Position numbers and translations under genes: made by a program
Notes under the pieces: generated by a model
Databases searched by the model: none
What the model saw: only the letters and a program-made list of their open reading frames with translations
What the model was told of the DNA's origin: nothing
Part shown: piece by piece, positions 39,916-49,479 of the stretch
Numbering within the stretch: position 1 is the first letter of the stretch
Layout: every line of letters begins with the position of its first letter
Assembly: GCA_039105265.1 (NCBI GenBank)
Contig: JAPFFF010000005.1
Location: 558,001 to 622,000, forward strand
Length of the DNA stretch: 64,000 nt
Origin: Tritrichomonas musculus
Lineage: Eukaryota; Parabasalia; Tritrichomonadida; Tritrichomonadidae
Reading direction: 5' to 3'

Positions 39916-41366
39916 ATAATCATAAAATATAAATTTAATTTATTATCTTAAACATTTTTTATTTAGAAGCAAATAAGATCTGTCGTAGGGAAATTGAAAT
40001 AATATCAATTTTAAAATATTTAATAGAAAAAGTGAAGAAATTGAATTTTAACGTCAAGTATGTATTCAAAATATTTCTAGGTGCTCTAAGAGGATTTGGC
40101 CTAGAAACTGTTTTTTCTAACTCATTTTTATATATTATTTAATTATATTTATATGTTAATACAATATATAATATATTTTATCTATAATATAACATTATTA
40201 TATATTATTTTTCTGTATAAAGCATATTTATAAATAAATATTTTGAAAGCATATTCAAAATATATTGAGAACATAAAAATAAATAAAGTCATTAAATTTT
40301 CAGTATTTTTAAATAAAGACTATTCAATTTAAAAGAATTAAAAATGCAAATATCTTATTTTAAAAGCATTTTACCAATATTATTATGCATTTTTAAAAAT
40401 ATATAATAATATAGATATATAAATGCATGTAAATATTGCTAATATTATATTAAATTGAGGAATTCTGATGAACATATTAAGGTAAGTATAAAGTAAATCA
40501 ATTTTTTTTATAAATATAGATGAAAATAATTTGTATACTTATTAAAAAGTATGAAAAAATAATGAAATTTGTGAAAAATAATTAGATTGGTAATGAAAAA
40601 ATTATTAATCAAATTTGATTGTTTCAAATGTTTTTTTGAGCATGTGTTGATATTGAATTAACTGAATCTGTTGATGAATATCATTAAACTGTTCTTTTTT
40701 GTTGAGTAATTTTAATATTGGGCTGTTCCTTTGCCAACTAATATCTTTTGGAGGGGACAATAAAATTGAAGTTCATCACCATAATAAGAAAAATACATAT
40801 ACTTTAATGATTTATTGTAATTTAAACATGCTTTCTATTTTTTCCATTTGTTTCAAATGATTTAAAAAAGTTCAATTATATATACAAATATTCATTAATA
40901 TTCAAAATAAAAAAACATTTTAAAATACCGATATTAAATTAAAAATAATTTATGATAAATGTTTCTAAAATAAATTTTCATTGAAAAGATATATCAATAT
41001 ATACTTTTGGTTTTATCATTATATCACAAAAAGTTAGATAATTTAACAAAAAGTTATTTTTCATAAAAAAATTCATTGAAAAAATATTTTCATGATATTA
41101 GGGAAATGTTAAGATTATTTTATTTTTTGTCTATATAGCCAATATTATATACTGACATACAATATAAATCATTAGAAGTGAAGTAATATTCGAAACATTT
41201 TGTTCATGATTAATACCCATGATAATCAAAAGTACAAAAAAAAGATAAATTTCTACTCCATAAGTTATAATATTATTTTGAAATATCAAAATATCTCTCA
41301 TCAATGCGATTTTTTTTATAACTGGTCCAAAAGAACAATTGTTATTGATGTTTTTTTATTTTTTTT
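39916..41366. other. Intergenic, AT-rich, no gene seen
   Basis: About 1.45 kb of highly AT-rich DNA with many TATATA runs, no convincing ORF. A frame at 41200-41406 is an overlap artefact with the start of the retrotransposon remnant. Confidence 0.4.
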
Positions 41367-43429
41367 AACGGACAAAATAAACGGCCTCCGTTTACCTTTG
41401 ACATAACACCAAACTTTCAACATCTATGCTGGTCAGAAAAAGATTATAGCACACTCCTCAGTCTCTTCAATAAATATGGTCTTAATTAGAACAAAATTGC
41501 AAATTGAATGAACAAAAACTGTGATGACATCAAAATACATTTCAATTTTCATATCAATCAAAGAGACTTCTGTAATACTAGCTCTGATTCTTCTTATGAC
41601 GATAGCTTGGACCGTAACAAAGATGAAATAATTAACGTTATTAAATCGAGAAAATACGAATCTGTTGCAGGTCCCGATGTTATTGACTATTCAATTTTCA
41701 AGTTGGTTCCGAACGCTGCAGCAAACTTCATCGTCGCAATTAACGATATCAACATCAACAGTAACCGTGTTCCAAGAGGTTGGAAAACGTCTCATACAAG
41801 GTTAATATATAAGAAAGGTGACCCTAGTACCCCAAACAACTGGGAACCAATATCTTTTTCAAATGCGATATACAGAATATTCAGTTGTTTGTGGGCACGG
41901 GGTATCAACTTTTTTAAAAAAAGACTTAACGTATTTTCTCCTAATCAAAGAGGATTCTTTGCAGGAATAAACGGTTGTTCTGATAACGCATCTATCGTTT
42001 CTGAGTTATATTGTGACGCAATCAGAAAGAATAAGGATATCATTATAACCGCTCTTGATTTCAAAAACGCATTTGGCTCAGTCCCTCATGAGATGATATT
42101 CTCATCTCTTATAATGAAAGGCTTCCCTGAAAAACTTCATTGATATTATTAAAGACATTTATCTAGGAGCCACAACTAATATCGTCAAATCAAGCTACTC
42201 TTCAAAAGCGATAGATATCAAGAAAGATACAAAACAGGGGTGCCCCCTTTCCCCTCTACTTTTCAACCTTTGCCTGGAACCATTTTTTGAAGCGATCAAT
42301 AATCTCAACAGATATGACGGATACAATTTTGGCCCTAAAGATGATCGTTCTTCATTCAATATTTTGGCCTATGTAGACGATATCTTACTTATCTCAGATT
42401 CATACCATGGAATGAACAACATGCTCAGAACTTGCAAACGATTTTGTCAGTACTCAGGGATGGAACTTGCTCTTTTGAAATCCTGTTCGTTCGGATATCT
42501 CCTCAATAACCATCAGAGATGTGGTCGTTCTCAAAGCTTTTCCATCAACAACGTCATGATCCCCTTCGTTGGCATTGATGAATCTATCCGTTATCTTTGA
42601 ACACCAATAACGGCCAGAAACACCGCCAAATATAAAACATTAAATGACATTGTTTTAAAATTTATTTCTAAAGCTCAGAAAATTTTTATTTCTGATCTTA
42701 AAATAGTTCAAAAAGTTCATGCATTCAAAACATTCCTGATTCCGACCTTTGACTTCTCTCTTCAGAATGGTCAATTAAAGGTGAAAGACATTGAGAGATT
42801 TAATGATACTTTGGGTGCTATGGTCAACAAACTTATCGGAGGTCCCTTACCTATTGCTATTAAGCATGCTTCATGGAAAGATGGCGGTTTGTCTATGCCA
42901 TCTATAAGGAAAAAAGTGACACTGGTAAAAATAAATCTTTTCTAAGAATGTTCCTGAACAAAGATACTCTAATCAGGAAACTCATAAATATTTTAATTGA
43001 AAACGAAAGACATTTGAGAAGAATCGGTATCGTTAACGATATCAGCTCACAAAAATTCTTCAACTGGAACTCCGGTACACAAGACACAGAAGCTCCAGGG
43101 ACCAATTCCATTATCAACAGAGCCAGAAAAGCTCTGAAAAACTTGGACTTAACCCTCAGCTATGATGATGATAAGCTCAATGATGATACTCTGAACACCT
43201 CATATCACAATGGTTACCCTCAATTGGTTCTCACAGATACGTTAACACATGACAGTGTTCATCTTCAAAACTGCAAAAATTTGTCACTTTTCTTAACGGA
43301 AAGGAGAAGGGACAGATGGAAATCAAAATTAGCAGCCAACACATTTCACCTTCACTCACTATCAGCATTCAATAATAATCCGTTATCAAACGATTACGCA
43401 GTTAAACAGCAGTATCCTGTAATAAACAA
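41367..43429 (+). mobile_element. Non-LTR retrotransposon (R2-like LINE), broken
   Basis: In frame 3 from about 41367 a Myb/SANT-like segment is readable (HLCWSEKDYSTLLSLFNKYG, then NKIA), as in the N-terminal DNA-binding region of R2-type elements. A reverse transcriptase follows, with RT blocks GPDVIDYSIFK, HTRLIYKKGDPSTPNNWEPI, ALDFKNAFGSVPH, KQGCPLSPLLFNLCLEP and the catalytic YVDD (about 42370-42381). Thumb-like and C-terminal sequence follows. Breaks: two stops in the Myb-like part (near 41490 and 41505), a one-base frameshift near 42130, a TGA at about 42598 in the conserved YLGxPI motif, and a frameshift in an A-run near 42907. No APE endonuclease is seen, and the zinc-knuckle plus restriction-like endonuclease expected of a full R2-type C-terminus is missing. 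The coding sequence runs directly into a tRNA-Ala 3' end at 43430. Confidence 0.8.
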
Positions 43430-43445
43430 ATCCCCCGAGTATCCA
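43430..43445 (+). other. tRNA-Ala 3'-end fragment at the retrotransposon junction
   Basis: The 16 nt ATCCCCCGAGTATCCA are identical to 36722-36737 of the intact tRNA-Ala gene (end of the T loop, T stem, acceptor strand, discriminator), and both are followed by a T-run. Chance identity of a C/G-rich 16-mer in such AT-rich DNA is very unlikely. The 5' part of a tRNA gene is not found upstream of the retrotransposon. The reading frame of the element continues through this fragment to a stop at 43463. Confidence 0.9.
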
Positions 43446-43607
43446 TTTTTTTTTGAAAACTAAAGATTCTTTTTTTCATCAAAATTGCTTAAAATAAATG
43501 GGAAATTTATCTGGATTTTTGTATTTGTATTTTTTAAAAATCAAATTTTTATTTCTGATTTAGATTATCATTAAAAATTTAATGAAATTAACCTTATTTG
43601 ATGGGTT

Positions 43608-43627
43608 AACCGCTAATGTGAGCGGTT
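43608..43627. promoter_or_regulatory. Inverted repeat AACCGCT-N6-AGCGGTT before the bromodomain gene
   Basis: Seven-base perfect arms (43608-43614 and 43621-43627) with a 6-nt spacer end 11 nt before the start codon. Each arm is an AACCG Myb-type half site. The same 11-nt distance separates a TAAACCGTTTA palindrome from the CCZ1-like start. A core-promoter role is inference. Confidence 0.45.
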
Positions 43628-43638
43628 TCGTTCTCTAA

Positions 43639-44307
43639 ATGACCTATTCTTCAGATTTCGAAAGATGCAAGTTAATTACTGATGAATTGATTTCTCAACC
43701 ATTAAATCAATATTTTACTGTCATTGACCCAAAAAAAGATGGACTTGTAGACTATTTTGATATTATTACTCAACCCATGGATTTTTCAACAATACAAAGT
43801 AAATTTAAAAGTAATAAGTACGGGAACGAATATGAGTGGTATAAAGATGTTTGTTTAATATACGAAAATGCAATGAAATATCATCCTTCAGATTCAATAT
43901 ATCATAAAATCGCTGAATATTGCTCTAAACAGTTTAAGAAAAGGACAACAGGATTTGAATTTACAGAATCAAGTCAGCAAGAATGGTTCAACGCAGTATG
44001 CAGACAAATGCAGAAATTAGCTGAAGCAGTTTCAAAAAGTCCCGTCCCACAGGGCGTTGATCCTTTAATAATATCGATAATTGAAAAATCTAAAACGCTC
44101 ACACCTCCTCCAATTTTAATAATTCCTGATATTGTTAACAAAATCAATAAATTAATGAAGGATGACAAATGTAGAGAGGAAATTGTTTATATCCTTCGAC
44201 AATTGCAGCCTTCACTTCAATTTGAAAGTGACGATATAACCATCAACTTAAACTCACTTGCTCAATCATCTCTCAATGCTATTTATTTATATTCTCGTGC
44301 TCATTAG
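43639..44307 (+). CDS. Bromodomain protein with atypical acetyl-lysine pocket
   Basis: A 222-residue protein from ATG 43639. Residues about 10-95 form a bromodomain: PLNQYFTVIDPKKDGLVDYF (ZA loop start), then IITQPMDFSTIQSKF, then YKDVCLIYENAMKYHPSDSI and an end helix. The usual Asn that anchors acetyl-lysine (NAxxYN) is His here (NAMKYH), so binding may be weak or altered. The rest is helical, with IIPDIVNKINKLMKDDKCRE and DDITINLNSLAQSSLNAIYL. This resembles the NET/ET-like region found C-terminal to bromodomains in BET proteins (short helical unit with an acidic-hydrophobic motif), though only loosely. Such small bromodomain proteins read acetylated histones and would work with TRRAP-containing acetyltransferase complexes. 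Confidence 0.85.
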   Translation: MTYSSDFERCKLITDELISQPLNQYFTVIDPKKDGLVDYFDIITQPMDFSTIQSKFKSNKYGNEYEWYKDVCLIYENAMKYHPSDSIYHKIAEYCSKQFKKRTTGFEFTESSQQEWFNAVCRQMQKLAEAVSKSPVPQGVDPLIISIIEKSKTLTPPPILIIPDIVNKINKLMKDDKCREEIVYILRQLQPSLQFESDDITINLNSLAQSSLNAIYLYSRAH

Positions 44308-44650
44308 CATTATATTTCCATTTTTATTTTGTTTGACATTTCATTATAGATAAATATATAATATATATTTTTATTTTATAATACAATAATTTTTAAAATA
44401 CAGCTATTGCCATCAAAAATAATTAACTTAGAAAGCAATATGAATATTCAACTTGCTAGCAGGAGCATTTAATTCTTTTATTCAATTCGCAAATGAAGTC
44501 GACTTAATCCTTTAATTTGAAATTTAACAAAAATAGTTTAACTCTAGATGTAGTTATAATTATTATGCAATTTTAATTTTTTATATATCAAAATATTGTA
44601 AAAAGCATCTTAAAATAATATCTTTTTTCTTGAAAATATATATGATAATT
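44308..44650. other. Convergent intergenic region
   Basis: About 0.34 kb between two convergent genes; AT-rich 3' flanks only. Confidence 0.4.
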
Positions 44651-46011
44651 TTATTCAACAGTTTGTGGGATCTTGAGAGGAGGCATTTCATTAAATGAAA
44701 CATGATCATATATACTATTTGCATCACCATACGCTCTTTTCTTAATATTTTCATACTGTAAAATTTTGGTGTTGCAAATATTAACAAAATCATCGTCATT
44801 TTCAAATTTATCTGATAAAGCTAAGTTATCTATCGTATCACCGAGATTCACAATTTTTTTAATTCCACTAATTGAAAAAACACGCAATATTTTTTGATTA
44901 TCATCTTCAACACATTTAATTAAAAAAGGAACAACTGCATCGTATACGATATCAATAGCTTCTTCTAGAGAAAGCATAACAATTAATAGGTGAACGGCTG
45001 ATGTAAGAGCAATTGTGTGGTTTGGGAAATATTTAAAAATTGAAATAATTATGTTAGATAAAAGAGAAAAGTCAACGTTTTTGGCTTCTGAGGGATAACT
45101 TTCCAGTGTTCTTGATATAAAATCAATTGCAACCACATTATACTCGTTATATAATTCATACTCATCAGGAATAATTATAGATATAGCGTACTCAACCATA
45201 CTACTGTGATCTTTAAAGCATGGCCAAATACATAATTCGTAAATCAAATTCCATTGAGAATTAAGAACACACGTTTCATCATCATCATGCACATCTAAGG
45301 CAACTTCAATAACAGATGGGCAGTTACATGATTTGGCTAAAATTTCATTCTTTGCACATTTCAAAAGTATTTTATAGAGGTTTCCAAGTTTATTTCCACC
45401 AATTTGACATTTTCGGAGGTCAACAATATTGTTTACAACTTGCTTCACAAAATTATTTGATTTCATGACTAAATGAAAATAATTGAAGTTATCATCATTA
45501 TCGAGCAATGAAATAATTGATAAAGTAACTGTATCATACTCCGTGAAATTCAATAACTTTGGTATATATGAAAACGATTCATTTATATCTGATGCATATG
45601 TGACACATATTTCGGTTAACTCAGCAAATTTAGATATCTGTAAATATGATGCTTCATCTGACAAATAAAATGATTCATTCTCTACAAAAAAGTTGGATTC
45701 TGCTGCAGCTTCAAGTAAAGCAGAACATTTGCAATAGAATAAGTCCATGACTAAATTTGCAAATCCTATATCAGAATCTGATAAAGCTAGAGACAATAGA
45801 TCATTTATATGCTTAGAAAGACTGAATGTTAGAAAGAAAAACATACTAATTTATCACTTTTTTGTTTCTTCTTGAAATAAATATTTTAATCTGCGGATCT
45901 TTTACAATTTCGATTAAAGCAACTGTCCCTTCAAGCAACTTATCATATGTTTTGGTAGGACGTGTAAGAAAAGACCTGAGGTTAGCTTAAAAAAAACAAA
46001 AAATACAGCAT
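44651..46011 (-). CDS. SAPS-like (PP6/Sit4 regulatory subunit-like) protein, three exons with two micro-introns
   Basis: The largest open frame starts at ATG 45844, but that ATG lies inside an intron. My model joins 46011-46007 (ATGCT), 45975-45847 and 45821-44651: 434 residues, in frame across both joins (CT|G = Leu; TA|T = Tyr). The added N-terminus reads MLSFLTRPTKTYDKLLEGTV, then ALIEIVKDPQIKIFISRRNK, clearly coding. The protein is all-helical with HEAT/ARM-like character. The order of a basic segment, VINYLSKHINDLLSLAL, later LLNFTEYDTVTLSIISLLDN and FVKQVVNNIVDLRKC, resembles SAPS-domain proteins (KLIDFL, LFSFLDNDPPLNP, FLDKLLKHI), the regulators of PP6/Sit4. The family call is tentative; the gene structure is well supported. 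Confidence 0.6.
45822..45846 (-). other. 25-nt spliceosomal intron
   Basis: Minus-strand sequence starts GTATGT and ends CTAACATTCAG, with CTAAC six bases before the end, the fused branch-point and acceptor layout of trichomonad introns (GTAYGT ... ACTAACACACAG in T. vaginalis). Without removal the frame upstream ends at TAG; with removal TA joins T to give Tyr and the frame continues. Confidence 0.85.
45976..46006 (-). other. 31-nt spliceosomal intron after a 5-nt coding exon
   Basis: Minus-strand sequence starts GTATTT and ends CTAACCTCAG, with CTAAC five bases from the end. An in-frame TAA inside it shows it is not coding. Removal joins ATGCT to GTCTTTTC, giving Met-Leu-Ser-Phe in frame with the long downstream exon. 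The donor GTATTT differs from the usual GTATGT. Confidence 0.75.
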
Positions 46012-46026
46012 AAGTTTTTGGAATGG

Positions 46027-46039
46027 GAGGAAATTCCTC
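46027..46039. promoter_or_regulatory. Palindrome GAGGAAATTCCTC upstream of the SAPS-like gene
   Basis: A perfect 13-nt palindrome lies 15 nt upstream of the proposed ATG at 46011, followed upstream by GCGCCATTTT. Its position fits a trichomonad core promoter, where 5' UTRs are very short. It also supports the start codon at 46011. Function is inferred from position only. Confidence 0.4.
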
Positions 46040-47334
46040 GCGCCATTTTGAATGTGAAATATTGAATTGCTTCAGAATTTTTAATAAAATTGTTCCCGCG
46101 AAAATTTAAATACAATTAAAAAAGTGCACGTTTAGCAAAAATACAAATAAACGAGTTAACTGACTTTTTTTTGTAATAACATAGGGTTTCGACGATAGAT
46201 AAAAAACGATAAAAAAAAAAAAAAAAAAACTCTGGTAAATCAATTCATTAAATATAAAAATTTTATGTGTTTAGTACCATCGGTTTGGGGGAAGACGTCA
46301 GTTTGGGAATGAGAACACTTAACTTTTTTAAAATTAAAATTTTATAAATTGAATTTAAAATAATCGTTTTTATTCTTATTTTTGCATATTTCTCAATGAA
46401 TAAACCATTTTTTGATCATATTCTTTTAAAAATATTATTTTCATTATATACTCTATATATATAAATAGGAAAATCAAAAATATGCTAAAATATGCTTAAA
46501 ATATCAGGATCTGAAAAAACGATATTTCAGATAAATAACATATGATTAAATTTGACTTGTACAAGATTATAAAATACGCAAATCGTTATCGTAATGTAAT
46601 ACATAAAGCGCTTTTAATACTTTGATATATGCTTTTTTTTAAATGCTTTTATGTAATCATACATTTTGATGTGCTATATCAGTGAAATATGATAAATCTT
46701 AGTTTATTTGTCTCCAAATTCTTCGAATTTTGAAATAACGTCCAAATTTTCTTTTGATTCCTTTTGTTAAAATGATGGGTGTGGTAACTTAAATAACGTA
46801 TTTTTGGCAAAAAAAATTTTTCAAAATATCTTTTTCAAAAATAAATATTTCCAAAATTGGTTTGAAATTTAATTTATATTAATCAAAAATAATGGGAGAA
46901 AAATAATTAAATCAAGTAAATAAAAATTTTTTAATTTTGAATCATTTGTTGATATCATGATGATGAATTAGTATATAATATTTTAAACTAATTTTTCATA
47001 TTTGTTATATATTAAATACTTTGTTAAAACTATCATCCTTTAAATTTATCGTATATATTTTTCGAAAATCGATTTTTATTATTAAATGTTTGATAAAATG
47101 AATTGTATCTAGCTCAATATTTGATATTTAATCTTATAATCATTATATTTATTATATTATAATCTGATTAATCATATATCTCTTAAAACCTGAAATACGC
47201 TCCACCAATGCATCGGAGAAATGATTTGAAATTAACGTGAAGTTTTTGTATCAAATAATTAATAAACCATTAAACAATGCAATGTAGAAACTATAATCGA
47301 TTGTATTCATATTTATTAATATAGTATATAATTA
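46040..47334. other. AT-rich spacer, no gene seen
   Basis: About 1.3 kb holding an 18-nt A tract near 46210 and a few GC-richer spots (ACCATCGGTTTGGGGGAAGA near 46277). No ORF or RNA gene can be supported. Confidence 0.4.
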
Positions 47335-47920
47335 ACCTTTACTTTTTTACATCACATTTTTAATTAACGGATTTATAACGTAACTTTTTTAAAAATCGTA
47401 AAAAAAGGGTGTATTTATATTTTTTAGACAAAAAAACCAAAAAATAATTTTATAATTTATAAAATCAGTAACATTTATAATGATATTTTGAGTGATAGGA
47501 CAAAAAAAGATATTTATGATGAATATTGTGTTTTCTTTACTTAATTCCTCAAAAATTCTCAATGCAATTGATTGGTATTCGCATGTTGTGTATTTCTGAT
47601 AATTCATTATTGTTTGATCATTTGTTTTCGAGTTGAAATTATAATTTTATACTTTAAAATTTTTTAAAGAAAAAAAAATTTTTTGATCGTTATTTCCAAA
47701 AAAAATTCAAGAAGCATGATTCATTAAATAAAAATGTATTTTTGTTTATATAATATATTATTATTTATTAATATATCAAAGTTATTGTTATTTATTATTT
47801 AAAAGCCAAGATACGAAAAAATAGGTATGTTCAAAAATTGAATTGAAAATACCATGGTACATACAATGGTACTTTTTGATCGTTACGTTGTATACCATGG
47901 TTTGTACAAAAAGTAAAGGT
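47335..47920 (-). mobile_element. 0.59-kb TIR element with TA target site (copy 1, reverse)
   Basis: The element starts ACCTTTACTTTTTT and ends AAAAAGTAAAGGT (TIR about 13 nt), flanked on both sides by TA, the target duplication of Tc1/mariner-type transposons. It carries a 72-codon minus-strand frame (47389-47607, MNYQKYTTCEYQSIALRIFE at its head). It is too short for a transposase with a DDE core, so it is probably a non-autonomous (MITE-like) element. An almost identical copy lies in the opposite orientation at 48634-49220. A sub-terminal palindromic block around ACCATGGTAT is at its right end. Confidence 0.8.
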
Positions 47921-48633
47921 TAATTAAAACAATTAATTTTATGATTTGCGTGTTTAAAACAGATAAGAAAATGTCACAAATATCCTAAGAAATATGATCA
48001 TCAAAATTTTTATTTGATTCCTGTCCGTTAAGAGTATTAGAAGAAACCTTTATAAACAACAAAACTTAATGCTTATTTCTTTATGGAAAAAGAGTTACAA
48101 AACGATAACCAACAGATTATAACAAATTAAATGTTTTCAAGTGGCCAGCAACTTCAAATGCAGTATTTATTTTTATTCTATTATTAATTCGAAACGTTAA
48201 ACAATCTTTGAACCATGAATTTTTTCAGCTAATATATTATTTGGATGTTAACCAATTTCAAGAGTATTAAAACTTTACAAGGTCAACAACAATTATGAAA
48301 CTACTAATCATCGGTAATTTGAAAAAAATCAGGCAAATTTAATTACACATAAAATTAATTACCTTGAATGTTTTAGTAATTAATTTAATTAATTGTATTT
48401 TAAATGTATTTTCCATAAGATATTAATATTTTAAAATCAACATTTATTTGAGAACTTTTCTTTAATCTCAATATTTGCTTTCAAAATATCAGAAAAAATA
48501 ATATCGAATATTTCAATTAAATAAGAATAATTCTATGGAAGAATACATTTTGAAATAATACTAATCATATGACGTATCACATTTTATTTTTGCAAATATC
48601 TTATTTAAAATTTTATTTAATTTATTATATATA
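47921..48633. other. Spacer between the two inverted element copies
   Basis: 713 bp, AT-rich, with short unconvincing frames. With the flanking copies it forms a 1.9-kb inverted-repeat structure. Confidence 0.5.
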
Positions 48634-49220
48634 ACCTTTACTTTTTGTACAAACCATGGTATACAACGTAACGATCAAAAAGTACCATTGTATGTACCAT
48701 GGTATTTTCAATTCAATTTTTGAACATACCTATTTTTTCGTATCTTGGCTTTTAAATAATAAATAACAATAACTTTGATATATTAATAAATAATAATATA
48801 TTATATAAACAAAAATACATTTTTATTTAATGAATCATGCTTCTTGAATTTTTTTTGGAAATAACGATCAAAAAATTTTTTTTTCTTTAAAAAATTTTAA
48901 AGTATAAAATTATAATTTCAACTCGAAAACAAATGATCAAACAATAATGAATTATCAGAAATACACAACATGCGAATACCAATCAATTGCATTGAGAATT
49001 TTTGAGGAATTAAGTAAAGAAAACACAATATTCATCATAAATATCTTTTTTTGTCCTATCACTCAAAATATCATTATAAATGTTACTGATTTTATAAATT
49101 ATAAAATTATTTTTTGGTTTTTTTGTCTAAAAAATATAAATACACCCTTTTTTTACGATTTTTAAAAAAGTTACGTTATAAATCCGTTAATTAAAAATGT
49201 GATGTAAAAAAAGTAAAGGT
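48634..49220 (+). mobile_element. 0.59-kb TIR element with TA target site (copy 2, forward)
   Basis: Same element as 47335-47920 in inverse orientation, with the same TIRs and TA flanks (TATA before, TAGT after). Its 72-codon frame at 48947-49165 encodes exactly the same protein as copy 1. The flanks of the two copies differ outside the TA, so these are two insertions, not one inverted duplication of a larger segment. The length differs by one base. The near-identity points to recent activity. Confidence 0.8.
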
Positions 49221-49479
49221 TAGTTTTAATTGACTTTTATTTTTGATCATCCAATCTGATATCTTTTTGTATGAATTTAAAAACGTTCATTTCATCGGTT
49301 ATTTTAATTCATGTTAGTTTGTTGATAATTTGCTATTACTTAAAAAATCAAATTATTCATTAGTTGCTGGAAAAAAAGCAAATGAAATAGATTTTTTCTT
49401 TAACGTCTTTTTGTCAGATTAAAATATAAAGATTGATATTAGAGAAGAAGAATAAAAATAATATTTATTTATATCTTTT

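Noticed and set aside
41200-41406. 68-codon frame before the retrotransposon
   Set aside because: It overlaps the start of the Myb-like coding stretch in another frame and has low-complexity AT-rich content.
45844-45844. ATG at 45844 as the start of the SAPS-like protein
   Set aside because: It lies in the GTATGT donor of a 25-nt intron, and in-frame coding sequence continues upstream after splicing.
47389-49165. A single inverted duplication of one locus
   Set aside because: Each arm has its own TIRs and TA flanks and the sequence outside differs, so two transposon insertions explain it better.
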